Shown here: piece after piece, positions 31,344 through 43,225 of the stretch
How the letters are laid out: every line of letters begins with the position of its first letter
Position numbering within the stretch: the stretch's first letter is position 1
Assembly: GCA_022570795.1 (NCBI GenBank)
Contig: JAKUDP010000004.1
Coordinates: 2,418,001 to 2,482,000, forward strand
Reading direction: 5' to 3'
Source: Sphaerulina vaccinii
Lineage: Eukaryota; Ascomycota; Dothideomycetes; Mycosphaerellales; Mycosphaerellaceae
Length of the DNA stretch: 64,000 nucleotides
Made by a program: the position numbers and the translations under genes
Notes under the pieces: generated by a model
The model's input: the letters and a program-made list of their open reading frames with translations, nothing else
Told to the model about the DNA's origin: nothing
The model's database searches: none

Positions 31344-33068
31344 TTACCTCACCACCGGCATCTTGTACCAGTATCACGGTCTTCATGTACCAACACTACT
31401 TACACCGAGGTTTGATGCCAACCTCACTTCATCTGGTCGACACCACGACTTCCATCAGCCACACTGGTCCTTTCTGGATTTTCCGGTCGCTACGAGCATC
31501 ACAAAGCTCAACAGATCAATCGGCTGGACAGATGATATTACTTTGATTTCTGCTTATTAGACATGCATGGCGAGGCGTTCCACGGCGTTCAATCGAAATC
31601 CCAACCTCTCTACGATTACAACTGGATTGGGGATCCGAGTCGACTTTTAGACTTTTATGCGCTTAGCGCTGGCGACAGAGACAGCCAGGCTCAGCGAGAG
31701 CTACAAAAAGAGCTCAACTAAGATTGATGACACGAGAGAAAGCGAGAGAGAAGGCCGAGGGCGAGCGAGAAATGTGGCGAGATGTCTGCGAAGGCATCGG
31801 CAAGCATGAGCTTGCCAATGAAACGCACAAAGCAAAGTAGTGGGCTGGCTTAAGGTAGTGCACCAATTGCCACACTCATGCTTCACTTCATGTTCCTGTC
31901 TCTTGTGCTCTGCTTCTCCTTTCCTCTTGCCATCTCCTTGTTCTCTGCCCAAGCTCTACGCCCATGCCCGCCACAATCCCATCGTGCACATCGCCCACAG
32001 CCTCTGATAAGTGGAGCGATGTGACGGAGGAGTTGCAAGATCGATGGCATCGTGCCTATAAGCCCTTGCACAAGAGACCTTGCGTACATGCTATCGCTCT
32101 GAACGGCCACTGATACGAGCAAGGCATGGTTGCTCTATGCAAGGATCCAAAAGAAACGAGGCGGATCCCATGCGAGGTGGATCATGCATGATCATCCCAC
32201 GAGTGGTGGATCTTCATCAGTCGTTTACCGCCATGTGCTGTGCAACGATCGCGTTTCAGCAACAATGGCCTTGTGTGACATTTGTTTCGCGCCTCTTCGA
32301 CACGTGGTTGTACAGATGCTGGCATTGTTCAGTGCAGCCGTATGCAGGGCGGATCTGATCAGATCAAGCTAACTAACATGAGCGTCAGCCACACTGTCTC
32401 GTGGCGAAGGTAGGCATGTCATTGAGTGTCGTAGAAGCTTCACTTCACTGTTTCCTTAGGGTTGCCCGAAACCCATGGGATTGATTACGACGACGAGTAT
32501 GACGATACTGAATAAGACATTCAATAAAGCATAGCGGATAATAAATGTTTGAGTGTTTTGACGATGTTCCAGTGAGGAATAGAGTCGCAATGTCAAGAAA
32601 TTTGAATTAGCTGTTTTTGCAAAATACCACTTATCTCAAACCTCATTCGTGACCTGCAGTAGGTAGTACACCATGGTCTGCACCAAATTTGGGGAGGTAA
32701 ACTTGATTGTCGCAGTCAGCTGTCTGTGCTCATTGTGACGGAGTCCTTTATTCACAAACAATCGAGGAGTCTACGGACCGTGGATGTACATCAGTCTTCA
32801 CTTTGACCTCGTATTCTGCTCTAAAGGTTATTCTGAAGCTTCAAAGTGGTAGTAGTTACAACGTTCATACTCCTATCACAGCCCAGACGTGGGCAGAAGA
32901 AAGCTTGAGAAGGTGTTGCTGAACGTAAGGTTATGCCAATATGATACATATGAAGCTGGCTGCATCGGATCACATGCTATGCCCTTTTCCTATCCCACCT
33001 GGTGTATTGTCCTGCCTGACCACCATCCAAACGCCACGCTATAAGTCCAAAACCCCTCTATCACCCCT
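31344..33068. other. Intergenic, TBP to DPM1
   Basis: This 1.7-kb stretch holds the TBP 3' region, an AT-rich section near 32.45-32.65 kb, and the DPM1 3' side. I see no credible gene in either strand and no tRNA. Confidence 0.45.
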
Positions 33069-33857
33069 TTAGACCTTGACCCACAGGCTAAGAACACCCT
33101 TCAGATACTCCACAATCTCCTCTCCTCCCAACTTCGACTCTCCATATACCCGATCCACAAAGCTGATAGGAACCTCCGCAACACGGAATCCCATACCCTT
33201 CGCTCTGACCATCATCTCCATTTGGAAAGTATAGCCCTTGCTCTCAGTCCTGTTGATGACCTCTTGCAGCACAGCTTTCTTGTACAATCTGAACGACCCA
33301 GTCAAATCAGACACCCCAGGCCTCAAAACAGTATCAGCGAAAAGATTCGCGCCTCTTGACCATCTTCCTCTTCAAATCCCACCCAAAAACTCCTCCATTA
33401 CCAGCATATCGCGTTCCTGTCACAATGTCCCAATCTCCTTCCTTTTGCTTCGCGATCATCTCAGGTAGGAACTTTGGGTGATGAGAGAAATCTGCATCCA
33501 TGATAATGACATAGTTGCCTTGCGCGAATTGTAGACCGTGGACGTAAGCTGTTCCGAGGCCGAGTTTGCCTGTGCGGGTTTTGAGGATGATGCGTTCTTG
33601 GGATTTGGTGTTGTAGGCTTTGATGAGTTGTTTGGCGACGTCTTGGGTTCCGTCGGGGGAGCCGTCGTCGATTATTATGACTTCCCAGTCGAGGGAGCTG
33701 TGAAGTTGTTAGGATGTGTATGTTGTTGGAGGGATATGGATATGGATGCAGCTTACTTCTCGGTGAAAGTCTTGTTGAGCAGCCAGACGATGATGGGCAG
33801 GTTCTTGCGCTCGTTGAAGGTGGGCAGAAGCACAGAGTACTTGTTCTTGACGGCCAT
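33069..33857 (-). CDS. DPM1: Dolichol-phosphate mannosyltransferase, with a frameshift
   Basis: This GT2 enzyme makes dolichol-phosphate-mannose in the ER for N-glycans, O-mannosylation and GPI anchors. Exon 1 (33857-33757) encodes MAVKNKYSVLLPTFNERKNLP; a 59-nt intron (33756-33698, GTAAGC to TTCACAG) follows; exon 2 gives WEVIIIDDGSPDGTQDVA, VIIMDADFSHHPKFLPEMI with the DAD metal motif, and GTRYAGNGGVFGWDLKRKMVK. Then, at about 33345-33360, the frame shifts: the read continues as RRESFR and a TGA, while the correct continuation (NLFADTVLRPGVSDLTGSFRLYKK to LSLWVKV, stop at 33069) is in another frame. The sequence reads as two bases short, or one extra, near AAGAGGCGCGAAT. Because the gene is normally essential and otherwise intact, a sequencing error is a real alternative to a pseudogene. 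Confidence 0.85.
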
Positions 33858-34543
33858 TGTTGCTGCTGTGAGAAGGTGAGAGTGATAAAAAGAGTGTCAA
33901 TAGTTGGTGTTGAAGTGCTTGAAGTGTAACGCGACTTGAGGTACAAGCTGGCCTCTCCACCTTCACCTTCAGGGGTCATTTATTTAGACTTCGACCACTG
34001 ATGGGCTTCATCCTTCTCTCCTTCAGCTGCCATCAAACGTCTATTTCTCGACTCATCGCATGCGTACATATGTCTTGTCCGATTGATGTGGCAGACGCCA
34101 TCAACATGACCACCACTGAGCATCTGGCCATGCCTTTCTCACACCAGAAATTCAGCTTCCTCAAACGAAGATATACGCACGGGAGGCGACATATACTCGA
34201 CAATGTTCTTAAGACTTGCATGCACGGAGAAGCTCTCGATACGCGAGAATGGCAGCCCTCAAAATTCGACCTCCAAGAAGCTGCAATGATGAGGCTTCCC
34301 ACGTGGAGAAGTTCCCCTACATAAGTGCTCGAGCATGAACGGCATGAGCTACACTCCAGATGCTCCTTCACAGCAGTGTCGAAGTTGGTCATGCGGGTCC
34401 TGTATACTTCTTTCTCTGTCTTCTTCTGTCTTCATCCTGAGCACCTTAGACTAACTACACGCCGCCCACCTCATTGATTCTAGACTGCGAACACTATCCC
34501 TACAGCACAACTGAGCAGACGACTCACCTCCGTCGAAACAGAC
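33858..34543. other. Intergenic between divergent DPM1 and an unknown gene
   Basis: This 0.69-kb stretch must include both promoters. It contains no recognisable coding frame. Confidence 0.45.
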
Positions 34544-36684
34544 ATGTTCCGCAACTTGTCTGGCTCTAACACGCCGCCTCTCAACACAACGACCCTAAGA
34601 CGGCGCTCGCAGGCTCGTCAGGATCTCCCATATCAGCACAATGGGCTCTTCGACTGTCCATTTTCTGGGCTTGGCGAAGTTGATGGAGCACTTGATCTGA
34701 GCATGCATCATCCTATTGCGCCTTCCAGTGAGTAAAGACCTGACTTTGCATGCGGACATGACTCTCATATTCCACAGACAACCGCTTCTCTGCTTTGGCA
34801 ACGCCGCCACCGACTCTGCCTCGAGACCGAGAGTACTATGCTTCTGGCCACCATCGCCGCTCAAGGAACAGCAGAGGGACCAGAGAAGCAAAGAAACGTC
34901 GCGACATGAGACGCAACAGAAGGAAGTTCGCTGCTCAACTGTTGGACGAGCAGCTGTCTCGAGACATTGATAAGGCTTTGTCCAACGTCAACAGCAACTT
35001 CCCTCCTGTGCCGACAATTGCTGCACCGCCAGACCCACCAAAGGCCAGTATCACGTTCACATGGCCCTCGTGGAGTGAGTGCCCTCCCACACCACCACAG
35101 CTGCCACCTCTCGACTTTGGCAATCTTGACTTTGGCGAGTTCCCGTGCATCACGCCGGGGAAGCAGCGTCTGCCACTGACGCCGCCTGCCAAGCTTACTG
35201 ATGTTCCATACTGGTGTCCCTATATCCCTTCCCTGATGCAGACTGGAGCAGGCTGGACTGGAGACATGCCAAGGTTCACCGACCTGTCGAGTCTTTCAGA
35301 GCGTGAGGAGCCTCCGAAGTACGACTCACTGCAACTCAGACCTGACAAAGGAAAGTCGCCAGTCATGCCGAAGAAGCAGTCTCGATTCTTTCCTACCTTG
35401 ACCACATCAGTCTCGGCGCCAGTCGTCAAGCTTCCACCCACACAATGCAAGCTGCACCGCACAGAACAGGAGGTGCAGGACTCGATGCGCTACGCCTCGT
35501 GGGAAGATACCGAAAGCACCACGCCTCCACAATACTTCGATCAGCACGTTCCGCACGTCGGTGCAAGCACGAGCGCGGCTGCACAATACGCCATCTCTGA
35601 CATGTGGCCGGAGACTGTCCTCAGCGCGCCAGCTCCGTACTTCAATCAGAACATCCCGCACGTTGATCAAAGCCCGAAAGCGGCGTCCAATTTCGAACAA
35701 AGCCAGGAAAGTGCCGAAGACACCTCACAGCCTTTGTCGTCGTCCAGGCTTGCATCGGCAGCGAACTTGTGGCGGATCCTGAATGAGGATAGAATTCTTC
35801 CCGACGAACGAGTCATGGAAACCAGGCGTGAAGTACAGCGTGAGATCCATAACCTCAGATCAAGCTGGGACGATTCCGAAGACTCAGGTGGAGTGCCCAT
35901 CTACCAGTCAGAATATCAACCACCCATTGCAGAGCTCGACAGTACGGAGATCCCATACGTTCATCTCAACAGTCTCACTGGCCACTCGAACGAGACTGCA
36001 GAGTACCATACTCCCGCAGAGTTCGACCCCGTGCTCTATCTGGCTGATTTCTTCGCCACTCCACGATCGATCACTCCCGCCTGCGAGATGAACGCCACTC
36101 CTTCCGGTTACACACCCTCCTCGCCGTTCCTACACAAGCTCGAAGCGGGTGAGTTGTCAACTGCCAACATGGACCGTTCCAAGGCTCGACCAGAGATCAG
36201 CGATGAGATGAAGCAGTCCGAAGAACATTTCAACAGCGAGCAGGAGCTGTTCAAGCCAGAGAAAGTCCTGCTTCCCGTGAGCCGACCACGCACTCCATGC
36301 GACCTAGCTACCTTCCTGGCCATGGGTCACGTCGAGAATTGCTGGTGCCGTGACTGCAATGAACTTCCGGAGCTGATCGAGAAAGAAGAGCTTCAGAGTG
36401 ACAACGATGACGATTGGTTGGAGTGGTCTACTTTGGGAGACGAGACTGACGAAGATGACAAGCGTGCACCGCAGACAGCGACAGTCACTGATGTCTCGGA
36501 TGAGGACGACTGCTTTCCATGTGCGAGTGCTCCTGAATGGGATGAACTGTATCCTTACACATCAGGTTCACAGCAGGAGGCTGACAGGGACTTCCAAGAG
36601 AGTCGAGAGTTCCTCGGTTACTACGACGATGGAGCTGCCTTTGCTCAGGACAATGAGTACGAGGGATGGTGGACTGGTTGCTGA
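34544..36684 (+). CDS. Unknown acidic, proline-rich protein
   Basis: Two exons, 34544-34727 and 34778-36684, joined over a 50-nt intron (GTGAGT, CCACAG, phase 1), encode 696 residues. The first exon begins MFRNLSGSNTPPLNTTTLRRRSQ. The N-terminal part is basic (HHRRSRNSRGTREAKKRRDMRRNRRKFAAQ), a KKRR-type stretch that could be nuclear. A Pro-rich middle follows and two diverged short repeats sit near residues 300-340 (YFDQHVPHVGAS and YFNQNIPHVDQS). The C-terminus is strongly acidic, with a small Cys patch (ENCWCRDCNELPEL) and a terminal Trp-rich EGWWTGC. I recognise no domain. The biased composition suggests a disordered regulatory protein, but I would not assign a role. Confidence 0.6.
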
Positions 36685-37519
36685 AGACCTGCTTGACAGC
36701 GACATGTGAAGGATACAAAACATTGTTGGCGCTTGCGACGATGACGGAGTAATGTATGGCTTGGACGCAGGGACTCTTGGGTGCAGTAATGTTGGCGTTC
36801 TCTTCTCCTTCACGCTCTGTTGATGCATCTCTTTTGGTAGGCTGAATAGCATTGGGTTCCTACTGCAAGTGCTTCATCGCACGTAGTCACAGGAAGAAGC
36901 ATTCCATTGTACCAGAGAGCTTGCTGCTCTGACTGACGCACAAGTGCAGGCTGCAGCGGGCTGGCACAAGACACAGGAGGCAGACAACATACAAGAATTT
37001 TCTTCGAGCTGTCAAGCCTCCCAAGCTACTGCACCTCTCCGGATGTATCAACACGCAGCTGAGAACCAGAGCCTACCATCTATGGACTAACATGCTGTCG
37101 CATGGCATGCCCTACAAGCATGGGCGACAGATCGGCAAAGACTGACCTAAGCGAAAGGCCGCCATATCTTGGCGACCATAAGCTGGACGAATGAGCTTGC
37201 CAGGCAAGCGAAAGCGAAGCCACCTTATTCAGATCAGGAACATATGGCTTGTTTCGAACCAATGATCAGCTGATGAGCGGTATAGACTGTTTTGTTAGGC
37301 AGTCTTGTGGTGGAGGCGCAATGTGGTACCTAGAGCGGGTAGGATTGCACTGCTTGTTGGATCGCCCTTTGAGATGGCTTGCGGCTGAGAATCAACAAGT
37401 ATATGAGGAGACATGCCCTCCTCTGTGATTAAAAGTAGACTTGATCATCAGCTGAAATCGAAGCAGTACAAACAAGACACCCCAGAGCAACTTCAGCATT
37501 CCCTCGAAGCTTAGCAATC
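36685..37519. other. Intergenic, unknown protein to GPI-type protein
   Basis: This 0.83-kb stretch contains no recognisable gene on either strand. Confidence 0.45.
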
Positions 37520-38200
37520 ATGCACCCAACACTCTACCTTCTCCCTCTACTCCTCACCCTCACCAACGCGACTCTACTCAAGAAAGGAACTACCGGACTC
37601 TCCATCAACAACAACAACCTCCTCTTCATTCGCCAATCTGGAGTTTGCACAACAGGCAAAGCCTGCGGCGATGGCTGCGTCCGCTTCACAGACTCTTGCT
37701 GCGGCACAGACGGTTCTTCCTGCCCTTCAGGCACTTACTGTGTCGGAACACTAGGTTGCTGCGATAATGGCGAAATCTGCTCGAATGAAGTCAGCAATGA
37801 GTGTGCGGGCGATCTTGTGGAATGTGATGATGGGACTTGTGTTGCGCCGGGTGAGAGCTGTACAGGTGGTAGTGGAAGTTTGAGTTCGACTTCTTCTTCG
37901 AGGGCTGTATCGAGCGTTGCTGCTGTCACGACTTCCACTGGTGCGGCGGCTGCGGCTCCAGTGACGGCAACTTCTGAGGTTGAGGAGTCTTCTTCTTCGT
38001 CTTCTACGAGGAGTACCACGACAAGGACTACTTCTGTTACTACGCCTACTGTGGCTTCGGGTGGATCTGGTTCGCAGCAGACGACTGCTGCTGCTGCTGG
38101 TGGCGGTGGAGCAAGTGGCGCAGGCAAAGCTTTTGACATGGCATGGATTGGTGGAGGATTGTTCGCCTTGATGGGCTATGCGGCTGTTCGGGTGTACTGA
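37520..38200 (+). CDS. Cysteine-rich GPI-anchored cell-surface protein
   Basis: This 226-residue protein begins with a signal peptide (MHPTLYLLPLLLTLTNA, about 1-17). The mature region has 14 or so closely spaced Cys residues between about 40 and 115 (CTTGKACGDGC, SCCGTDGSSCPSGTYC, GCCDNGEIC, ECAGDLVECDDGTC), resembling the small disulfide-rich surface domains common in fungi. A Ser/Thr/Ala-rich stalk follows (about 116-195). The C-terminus has small residues GGGASGAGKAF then a hydrophobic tail ending YAAVRVY, matching a GPI signal with a likely omega site in GASGAG. Function is unknown. It would act at the wall or plasma membrane. Confidence 0.75.
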   Translation: MHPTLYLLPLLLTLTNATLLKKGTTGLSINNNNLLFIRQSGVCTTGKACGDGCVRFTDSCCGTDGSSCPSGTYCVGTLGCCDNGEICSNEVSNECAGDLVECDDGTCVAPGESCTGGSGSLSSTSSSRAVSSVAAVTTSTGAAAAAPVTATSEVEESSSSSSTRSTTTRTTSVTTPTVASGGSGSQQTTAAAAGGGGASGAGKAFDMAWIGGGLFALMGYAAVRVY

Positions 38201-38381
38201 GAATTGAGCGTTGGATCATGTTGATGCGGGTCTTCTAATGGCACGCTCGGAGAGAAGACTAAAGATCTAAAGTTCTCATTGACATCGTAAGGGTATCCTA
38301 AATCAGCAAATATGTAATTACAATTTGTACAGCTCACAAACTTCATGCATCCTTTCATGCAGTAACATCATCCAAAGTTCA

Positions 38382-40481
38382 TCAGAACAGCATGCTCGCT
38401 TCCAATCTCCTCTCCACTCTGTGTCCATTGATACCCATCTCTACAGGCTGCGCGATATCATCAAACTCAGCCAAAGCATTAGGGCCTACATCCGGCTCAA
38501 GCTGATATTCGATCTTGGAACCCATAGCACCAAGGTAAGACCCAATGGTATGAGTCGCTTTCAGCTCATACTCGTCCTCAACCACAACATTAAAGGAAGG
38601 CTGTTGTCGGCTCTCTCTGACACGAACTTGAGCTTGGATCTGATTGACTCGCAAGTTCCGCTCGTATCGTCCTGAAGTGTGTTCGTGGAGATATTCGAGG
38701 TCTTGAGTTGTGAGCTTTTCTCGTGGGATGGGTCGGCAGAGTTGCTGGATGAGGCCGTCGTAGTCGCACGGGACTTTCGCTGAGTGCAGTCGTGGGAACT
38801 TCTTGTCTGAGATGGCGGCGGCGAGGTAGGATAGAGCTGAGCCGGGAATTAGGCAATCCCAGTGCAGGTGTTGAAGGCTTGGCGATGAGAAATTTATGGT
38901 ACGACCATGGAGGCCGGTGTTCGCTAGAGGTTCTGGACAAGTCTCTTGTAGGAGGGCGAAGCGCTTCAGACGTGTGAGATGAGACAGCAGCGTCTGTATG
39001 GTCTGCAGAGATCCTAGTTCGAGCCCAACTAGCGTGAGGCGTTCCAATGAAAGCGCCAGACGCGAAAAGGCCATTTGTTCCACGCCCTGATCTGTTAGGC
39101 CGGACAAGCATTCCAGACGTAGAGACTTGACAGGCGGCAGTGTCAAAAGAGAAGTGTCACGGAAGTCTGAGCGATGGAGGCCGAAGAGCGCGAGATGCTT
39201 CAGTGCTGGTAGCCTTTGCAGCACAGCCGAAACCGTGCCAATGCCGAGATCGACACCAGGATCCGCAGCTATGGCCATTGTCTCCAAGTTGACCCAATCG
39301 TCGTGGCAGAAGATGAAGTGCTCTAGTCCAGGTAGAGCCCTTGTGGAATCCAGACTCCAAGCATGCGATTTGAGCCTGATGCGGCTCGCAAGTGCCTCCA
39401 GGACTGGTGTTGTGGACTCTGTAGCAGGTAGAGCAAATCCACTCAGCTGCTCTAGATTGTAGCATTCGCGAATGATGAGTTGTAATGAGTCCAAGGCAGA
39501 GTCCTTCCTGAATGGCGCGAATGCTTCAGCATCCAGTTCTTGTGCCAGTTCTGCTCCCACTCTTATATGATGCACAAAGAAGCCTAGTCCAGATGTCTTG
39601 CGCAGCAAATCAACCAGAATCTTCAGTCTGCTCTTCGGCTGCCTTGTTGAGAACCTCTTCTTCGTGGAGGCTTTGTTCGTTGGCAGCCAGAGATCGCGAA
39701 AGAGATGCTCTCTTGCAATGTGCTGCCACTTCTTGTCCACAAGACATAACGACCGCAGATCTTTGCGCAATGCTAGCACATCTACGGTGCCTTGCTCACT
39801 GTGCACTGCTTCGAGATTGTCCAGAACACATTGATAGATCTCCCTAGGCAATTGCACGAAGATCTTTCGTGGCTGATTTGATATCCGATCTATGCTTCGC
39901 GACCATCTCGATCCTGGTCGTCCTCGGTCTAGCTCCCAGGGTGTCCTGGTCAAGGTGGGTGGAGTACTAAACTCAAAGCTCCCAGCTTTCTTCTCTTTTG
40001 TGCTCGGTGGCCACGTTTGACTCTTCTTATGACCTTGAGGTTCGAGAGAGGTCGTTCGTTCGGGTATCGCAGGTGGCAGCGCTCTCTGCTCCATAGTTGG
40101 GATGCGCTTGGGCTGTGGACGTCGCTGCGCGCTGGGCATATCGGTCGTAACGTGATACTGGACGAACTTGGTCTTCGCAGGTCTGTAAGGCAAGACCTCC
40201 TCTTGTTCTGACTGTGTGGATCGGACACTCGATGCGCTTGAGAATCGCGAGAACAGCCCTCTTATCGTCGATGCACTGCTCTTCGTGCTGGTTGCCTGAC
40301 TCCTCACACTCGGTGTATGGCTGATGACACTAGGAGCGAAATCTCGCGTGACAGTCGGAGGTAGACTCTGTACGCTCTGTGCCTGACTTGTAATCGTGGA
40401 AGCCAGACTCTTGACGCTCGGCGTTCGCTGCGGTCTCGAGAAGTTGACATAGCGTCTTGCTGCCCCATCTTCGGTTGCCAT
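38382..40481 (-). CDS. F-box-like, leucine-rich-repeat-type protein
   Basis: This 699-residue frame starts at the ATG at 40481. The earlier in-frame codon is a GTG, so the ATG is preferred. A basic Ser-rich N-terminus (about 1-190) includes RSQATSTKSSASTIRGLFSRFS. At about 215-270, VQLPREIYQCVLDNLEAV..LRSLCLVDKKWQHIAREHLFRDLWL is F-box-like. The remainder has irregular repeats such as LKHLALFGLHRSDF, VKSLRLECLSGLTDQGVEQMAF and LERLTLVGLELGSL, which look like leucine-rich repeats. Such proteins usually pick substrates for an SCF ubiquitin ligase. A specific partner is unknown. Confidence 0.8.
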   Translation of the reverse strand: MATEDGAARRYVNFSRPQRTPSVKSLASTITSQAQSVQSLPPTVTRDFAPSVISHTPSVRSQATSTKSSASTIRGLFSRFSSASSVRSTQSEQEEVLPYRPAKTKFVQYHVTTDMPSAQRRPQPKRIPTMEQRALPPAIPERTTSLEPQGHKKSQTWPPSTKEKKAGSFEFSTPPTLTRTPWELDRGRPGSRWSRSIDRISNQPRKIFVQLPREIYQCVLDNLEAVHSEQGTVDVLALRKDLRSLCLVDKKWQHIAREHLFRDLWLPTNKASTKKRFSTRQPKSRLKILVDLLRKTSGLGFFVHHIRVGAELAQELDAEAFAPFRKDSALDSLQLIIRECYNLEQLSGFALPATESTTPVLEALASRIRLKSHAWSLDSTRALPGLEHFIFCHDDWVNLETMAIAADPGVDLGIGTVSAVLQRLPALKHLALFGLHRSDFRDTSLLTLPPVKSLRLECLSGLTDQGVEQMAFSRLALSLERLTLVGLELGSLQTIQTLLSHLTRLKRFALLQETCPEPLANTGLHGRTINFSSPSLQHLHWDCLIPGSALSYLAAAISDKKFPRLHSAKVPCDYDGLIQQLCRPIPREKLTTQDLEYLHEHTSGRYERNLRVNQIQAQVRVRESRQQPSFNVVVEDEYELKATHTIGSYLGAMGSKIEYQLEPDVGPNALAEFDDIAQPVEMGINGHRVERRLEASMLF

Positions 40482-41692
40482 ATTGCGCAAGAAGCTCACT
40501 CCCTGCTATTGCGTTCTCCCCGAGAGCTATGGCTGCGGGTGCGAGCTCAAATAGATTAAAATGTCCAACTCTTGCAACAACCCAACCACTTCTTGCATAC
40601 AGATGTCCAATGGAAGCCGTACGCGAGTCGGCAGTTCTATACAGGACACAAAAGGGACGAGGAAGGGGTTGTCCTTACGAGGCTGTCATCTGCATTGACT
40701 GCCAATAGCCTAGCCAACGCCTCCCTCTGCTGGAGTCCATGCGGAGATGCCTTAGCTCCTGTTGAGCTGGCGGGCATCGCGCAAGCCATCGTCCGTCGTG
40801 TGCTGCGATAGGTGGTAGAGATCGCCACTTTCGACTTTGCCCTTTGCTGGTACGAAAGTCTATTACCTTGCACGCGACTCGCGCAAATTCGCATATCCTA
40901 CCCTTACGCGTACAGCCAATGGTTGTCAACATACTGCGGCATTTGCATTGACTCCTCTGAGCACCAGACTATGTCTCCAGGATAAGAAGTCCATGTGCTC
41001 GCCATTGTGCTGCCGAGCAGTCAACAGCTCCCGTGTTTCTTTGCTCATCAGCTGGGTGGCTGGACGCCATCGCGTCTGCAGAGGGATCCGAGTGGAGGGC
41101 TTCGAGCGGGTTGGCACATGTGCTGATCACTCTCGCGTCCTTCGGCGATCCTCTGGCAAACGACATCTCCCTCCATCAAAGATCAGGCCGGAGATGAAGA
41201 CGACGACGACTTTGATGCTGACTATGGATCAGACAGGACTTGACAAACAGTCCACGAGAACCAGGATGAGCATGGTAGAAAGTCTCATACCGAAACCTCA
41301 AATTCCAGAATGGCTGTCAGCCTGTCATCTTGCCCTAGAGGCACGTGGATGTAAACTAACATTGGAGATCCCCTCGGACAACCACTTCGATCATTTCGCG
41401 ATATCCATGATAGAGATGAGGTGAGGCAAGAGGGGAGTGTTGAGCGATAAAAAGACGAAATCATATCGTCTGCTTTCATGAAGTCGTCCGTAGACTGACT
41501 GACCTATCTAGCCCTGCGCCTACGCAAATGTGGTCGCTATGCTCGCGATGCAGAAACCGGAAACCTCCAAGAACGCCTTTCAGATGCAAGTCGTGAATGA
41601 TAATCAAAAGCTCATGGCTGTACAATTTTGATGTCAGGAACCGAGTCCTGCAATGGTCCAAGAGAACGAACGCTTTCCGTACTGGACGTTGC
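40482..41692. other. Intergenic, F-box/LRR gene to HAD phosphatase
   Basis: This 1.2-kb stretch has only accidental open frames; the longest, about 195 codons on the + strand, has no recognisable pattern. Confidence 0.45.
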
Positions 41693-43225
41693 CTATTCGA
41701 TAGCAGCAGCAGCGGCCTCCATCTTCAGTGGGTTGACATCGTCATCAGACCATTTGCACTTGAAGTCTGGTCCGAGTTCCTTCTTAAGAGCGGTTGTCAC
41801 GGCCTCGTATACGTTCTTGAAGACGCCGAAGTTGGCTGGGTTGTTCTCGTCGTTGTCGCCACCCTGGAAGACACCGGTGCGGACAAGGCATGTGTTCCAA
41901 CCGTAAAGGTTCTGGAGAGAAAGTCAGCATACATTCAATATCCACAAGTTCGGAAAAGAGTAACTTACACCACCAACGATATCCGAGGCTGGGTTGTCAC
42001 CGATCATGTAGATGTTCTTTGGCAACTTCTCCTCGTTGTGGATTGTCTCCATCCAGCTGGAGATAACCTCATCTGCGTACTTGTACGTGGCCAATTCTGG
42101 CTTGCCATACACGACACGCTCAAGGTCCTCTCCGGTGAGAGCCTTGTACATAGCTTCCAGGCCAATACGGAAAGCACCTTGCGACATTCTTGGGTATGGG
42201 TGCTCAGTTGGGCACAGCAAATCACCTTGCGAGAAGTAGATTGGGATGCGCTGCGAGACTGGATCCTTGGCGCGTGTGTAGAAGAGACCGTTCTCGGACT
42301 GCAGCAGGTCCATGATGATCTGCATGTCTGTTGCGTAGTCGCGGGAGTCGGAGAAGACCATGATAGCCTCGATGCGTGTTTTTGTGAAGTCCCGTGGGCG
42401 AGATGTCGCACGCTCTTCGTCGGTGAACACTCTGTAAGGAGCGATTGTTGGGTCCGAGGCGATGATATCGTTAGGCACGACGATATCTTGGAAGCCATAC
42501 TGCTCTGCCACCTCACGGCACTTGTATCCTTCTCCACCAACAACCAGGACGGTCTTGTAGTACTCGGCAAGAGCAGACATTGGAGTGTGTGACTGAATGA
42601 ATTGCTCGGTGCTGATTGGGTTGTGCAGGATCTTGGACAGCTGGTCTACACGTGCTTGCTCAGGCTTACCAGAGCCGTTTGTGAGGAAGATGTGTGGGAT
42701 CTTAATTCCAAGCTCGTTGTCGCCGTTGAGGATCTCCAGAACCCGCTGGCCCTCTGGGATGAGTCTGTCTCCGTGGACGAGAACACCATCGATATCGAAC
42801 ACGAAAGCCATATCCTTGGCTGCTGCCACCTTCTGCTGAGACATGTCCTGTACTTGACCGGCCAGAATCTCACGAGTAGGCTGGATAGGCGGCATACCCG
42901 GTCGTTGTGGTCGGCCATCTGCGTATGCAACAGAAGAAAGTCGTGATTGACGCTTCGATCGTGGAATAGGAAGGGAAGCACCGAAAGAGTTGCGGGATCC
43001 TCGTCGATCCTTTTGAGATGGTGATAGAGACAGTTGGTGCATGTATGGTGCGGCATCAGCAATGCTGCTTCTCGTGGCTGGCACCTCTACGGCACCGAAG
43101 CTTCCTCTTGCTCCTCGGCCATGTTGACCAACGCCCTCTTCTGGTGCTAGGAAGTCGGTCGTGCTCTGAGTGTTGTTGGCTGGAGCTGCCTCCGCGGCAA
43201 AGTCCTTGTCGTCGAAACCAGGCAT
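41693..43225 (-). CDS. HAD-superfamily IIA phosphatase (HDHD5/CECR5 type)
   Basis: This is a haloacid-dehalogenase subfamily IIA hydrolase. Related proteins in animals (CECR5) and fungi are mitochondrial or cytosolic phosphatases of uncertain substrate. The N-terminal 130 residues are low-complexity and may target the protein. The active site FVFDIDGVLVHGDRLIPEG has the nucleophile DIDG. The HFLTNGSG motif II appears as IFLTNGSGKPEQAR, and GDNPASDIVGG gives the motif IV aspartates. A 57-nt intron (41912-41968, GTAAGT to CTCCAG, phase 0) separates GDNPASDIVGG from NLYGWNTCLVRTGVFQGGDNDEN. The mature protein is 491 residues, ending ALKKELGPDFKCKW..AAAAAIE. The complete domain order supports function, but not the exact substrate. 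Confidence 0.88.

Noticed and set aside
33461..33979. 172-codon - strand frame upstream of DPM1
   Set aside because: It is another frame of DPM1 exons 1 and 2; the true exons read a conserved mannosyltransferase.
40837..41424. 195-codon + strand open frame
   Set aside because: Unbiased composition with no recognisable motif; probably chance.
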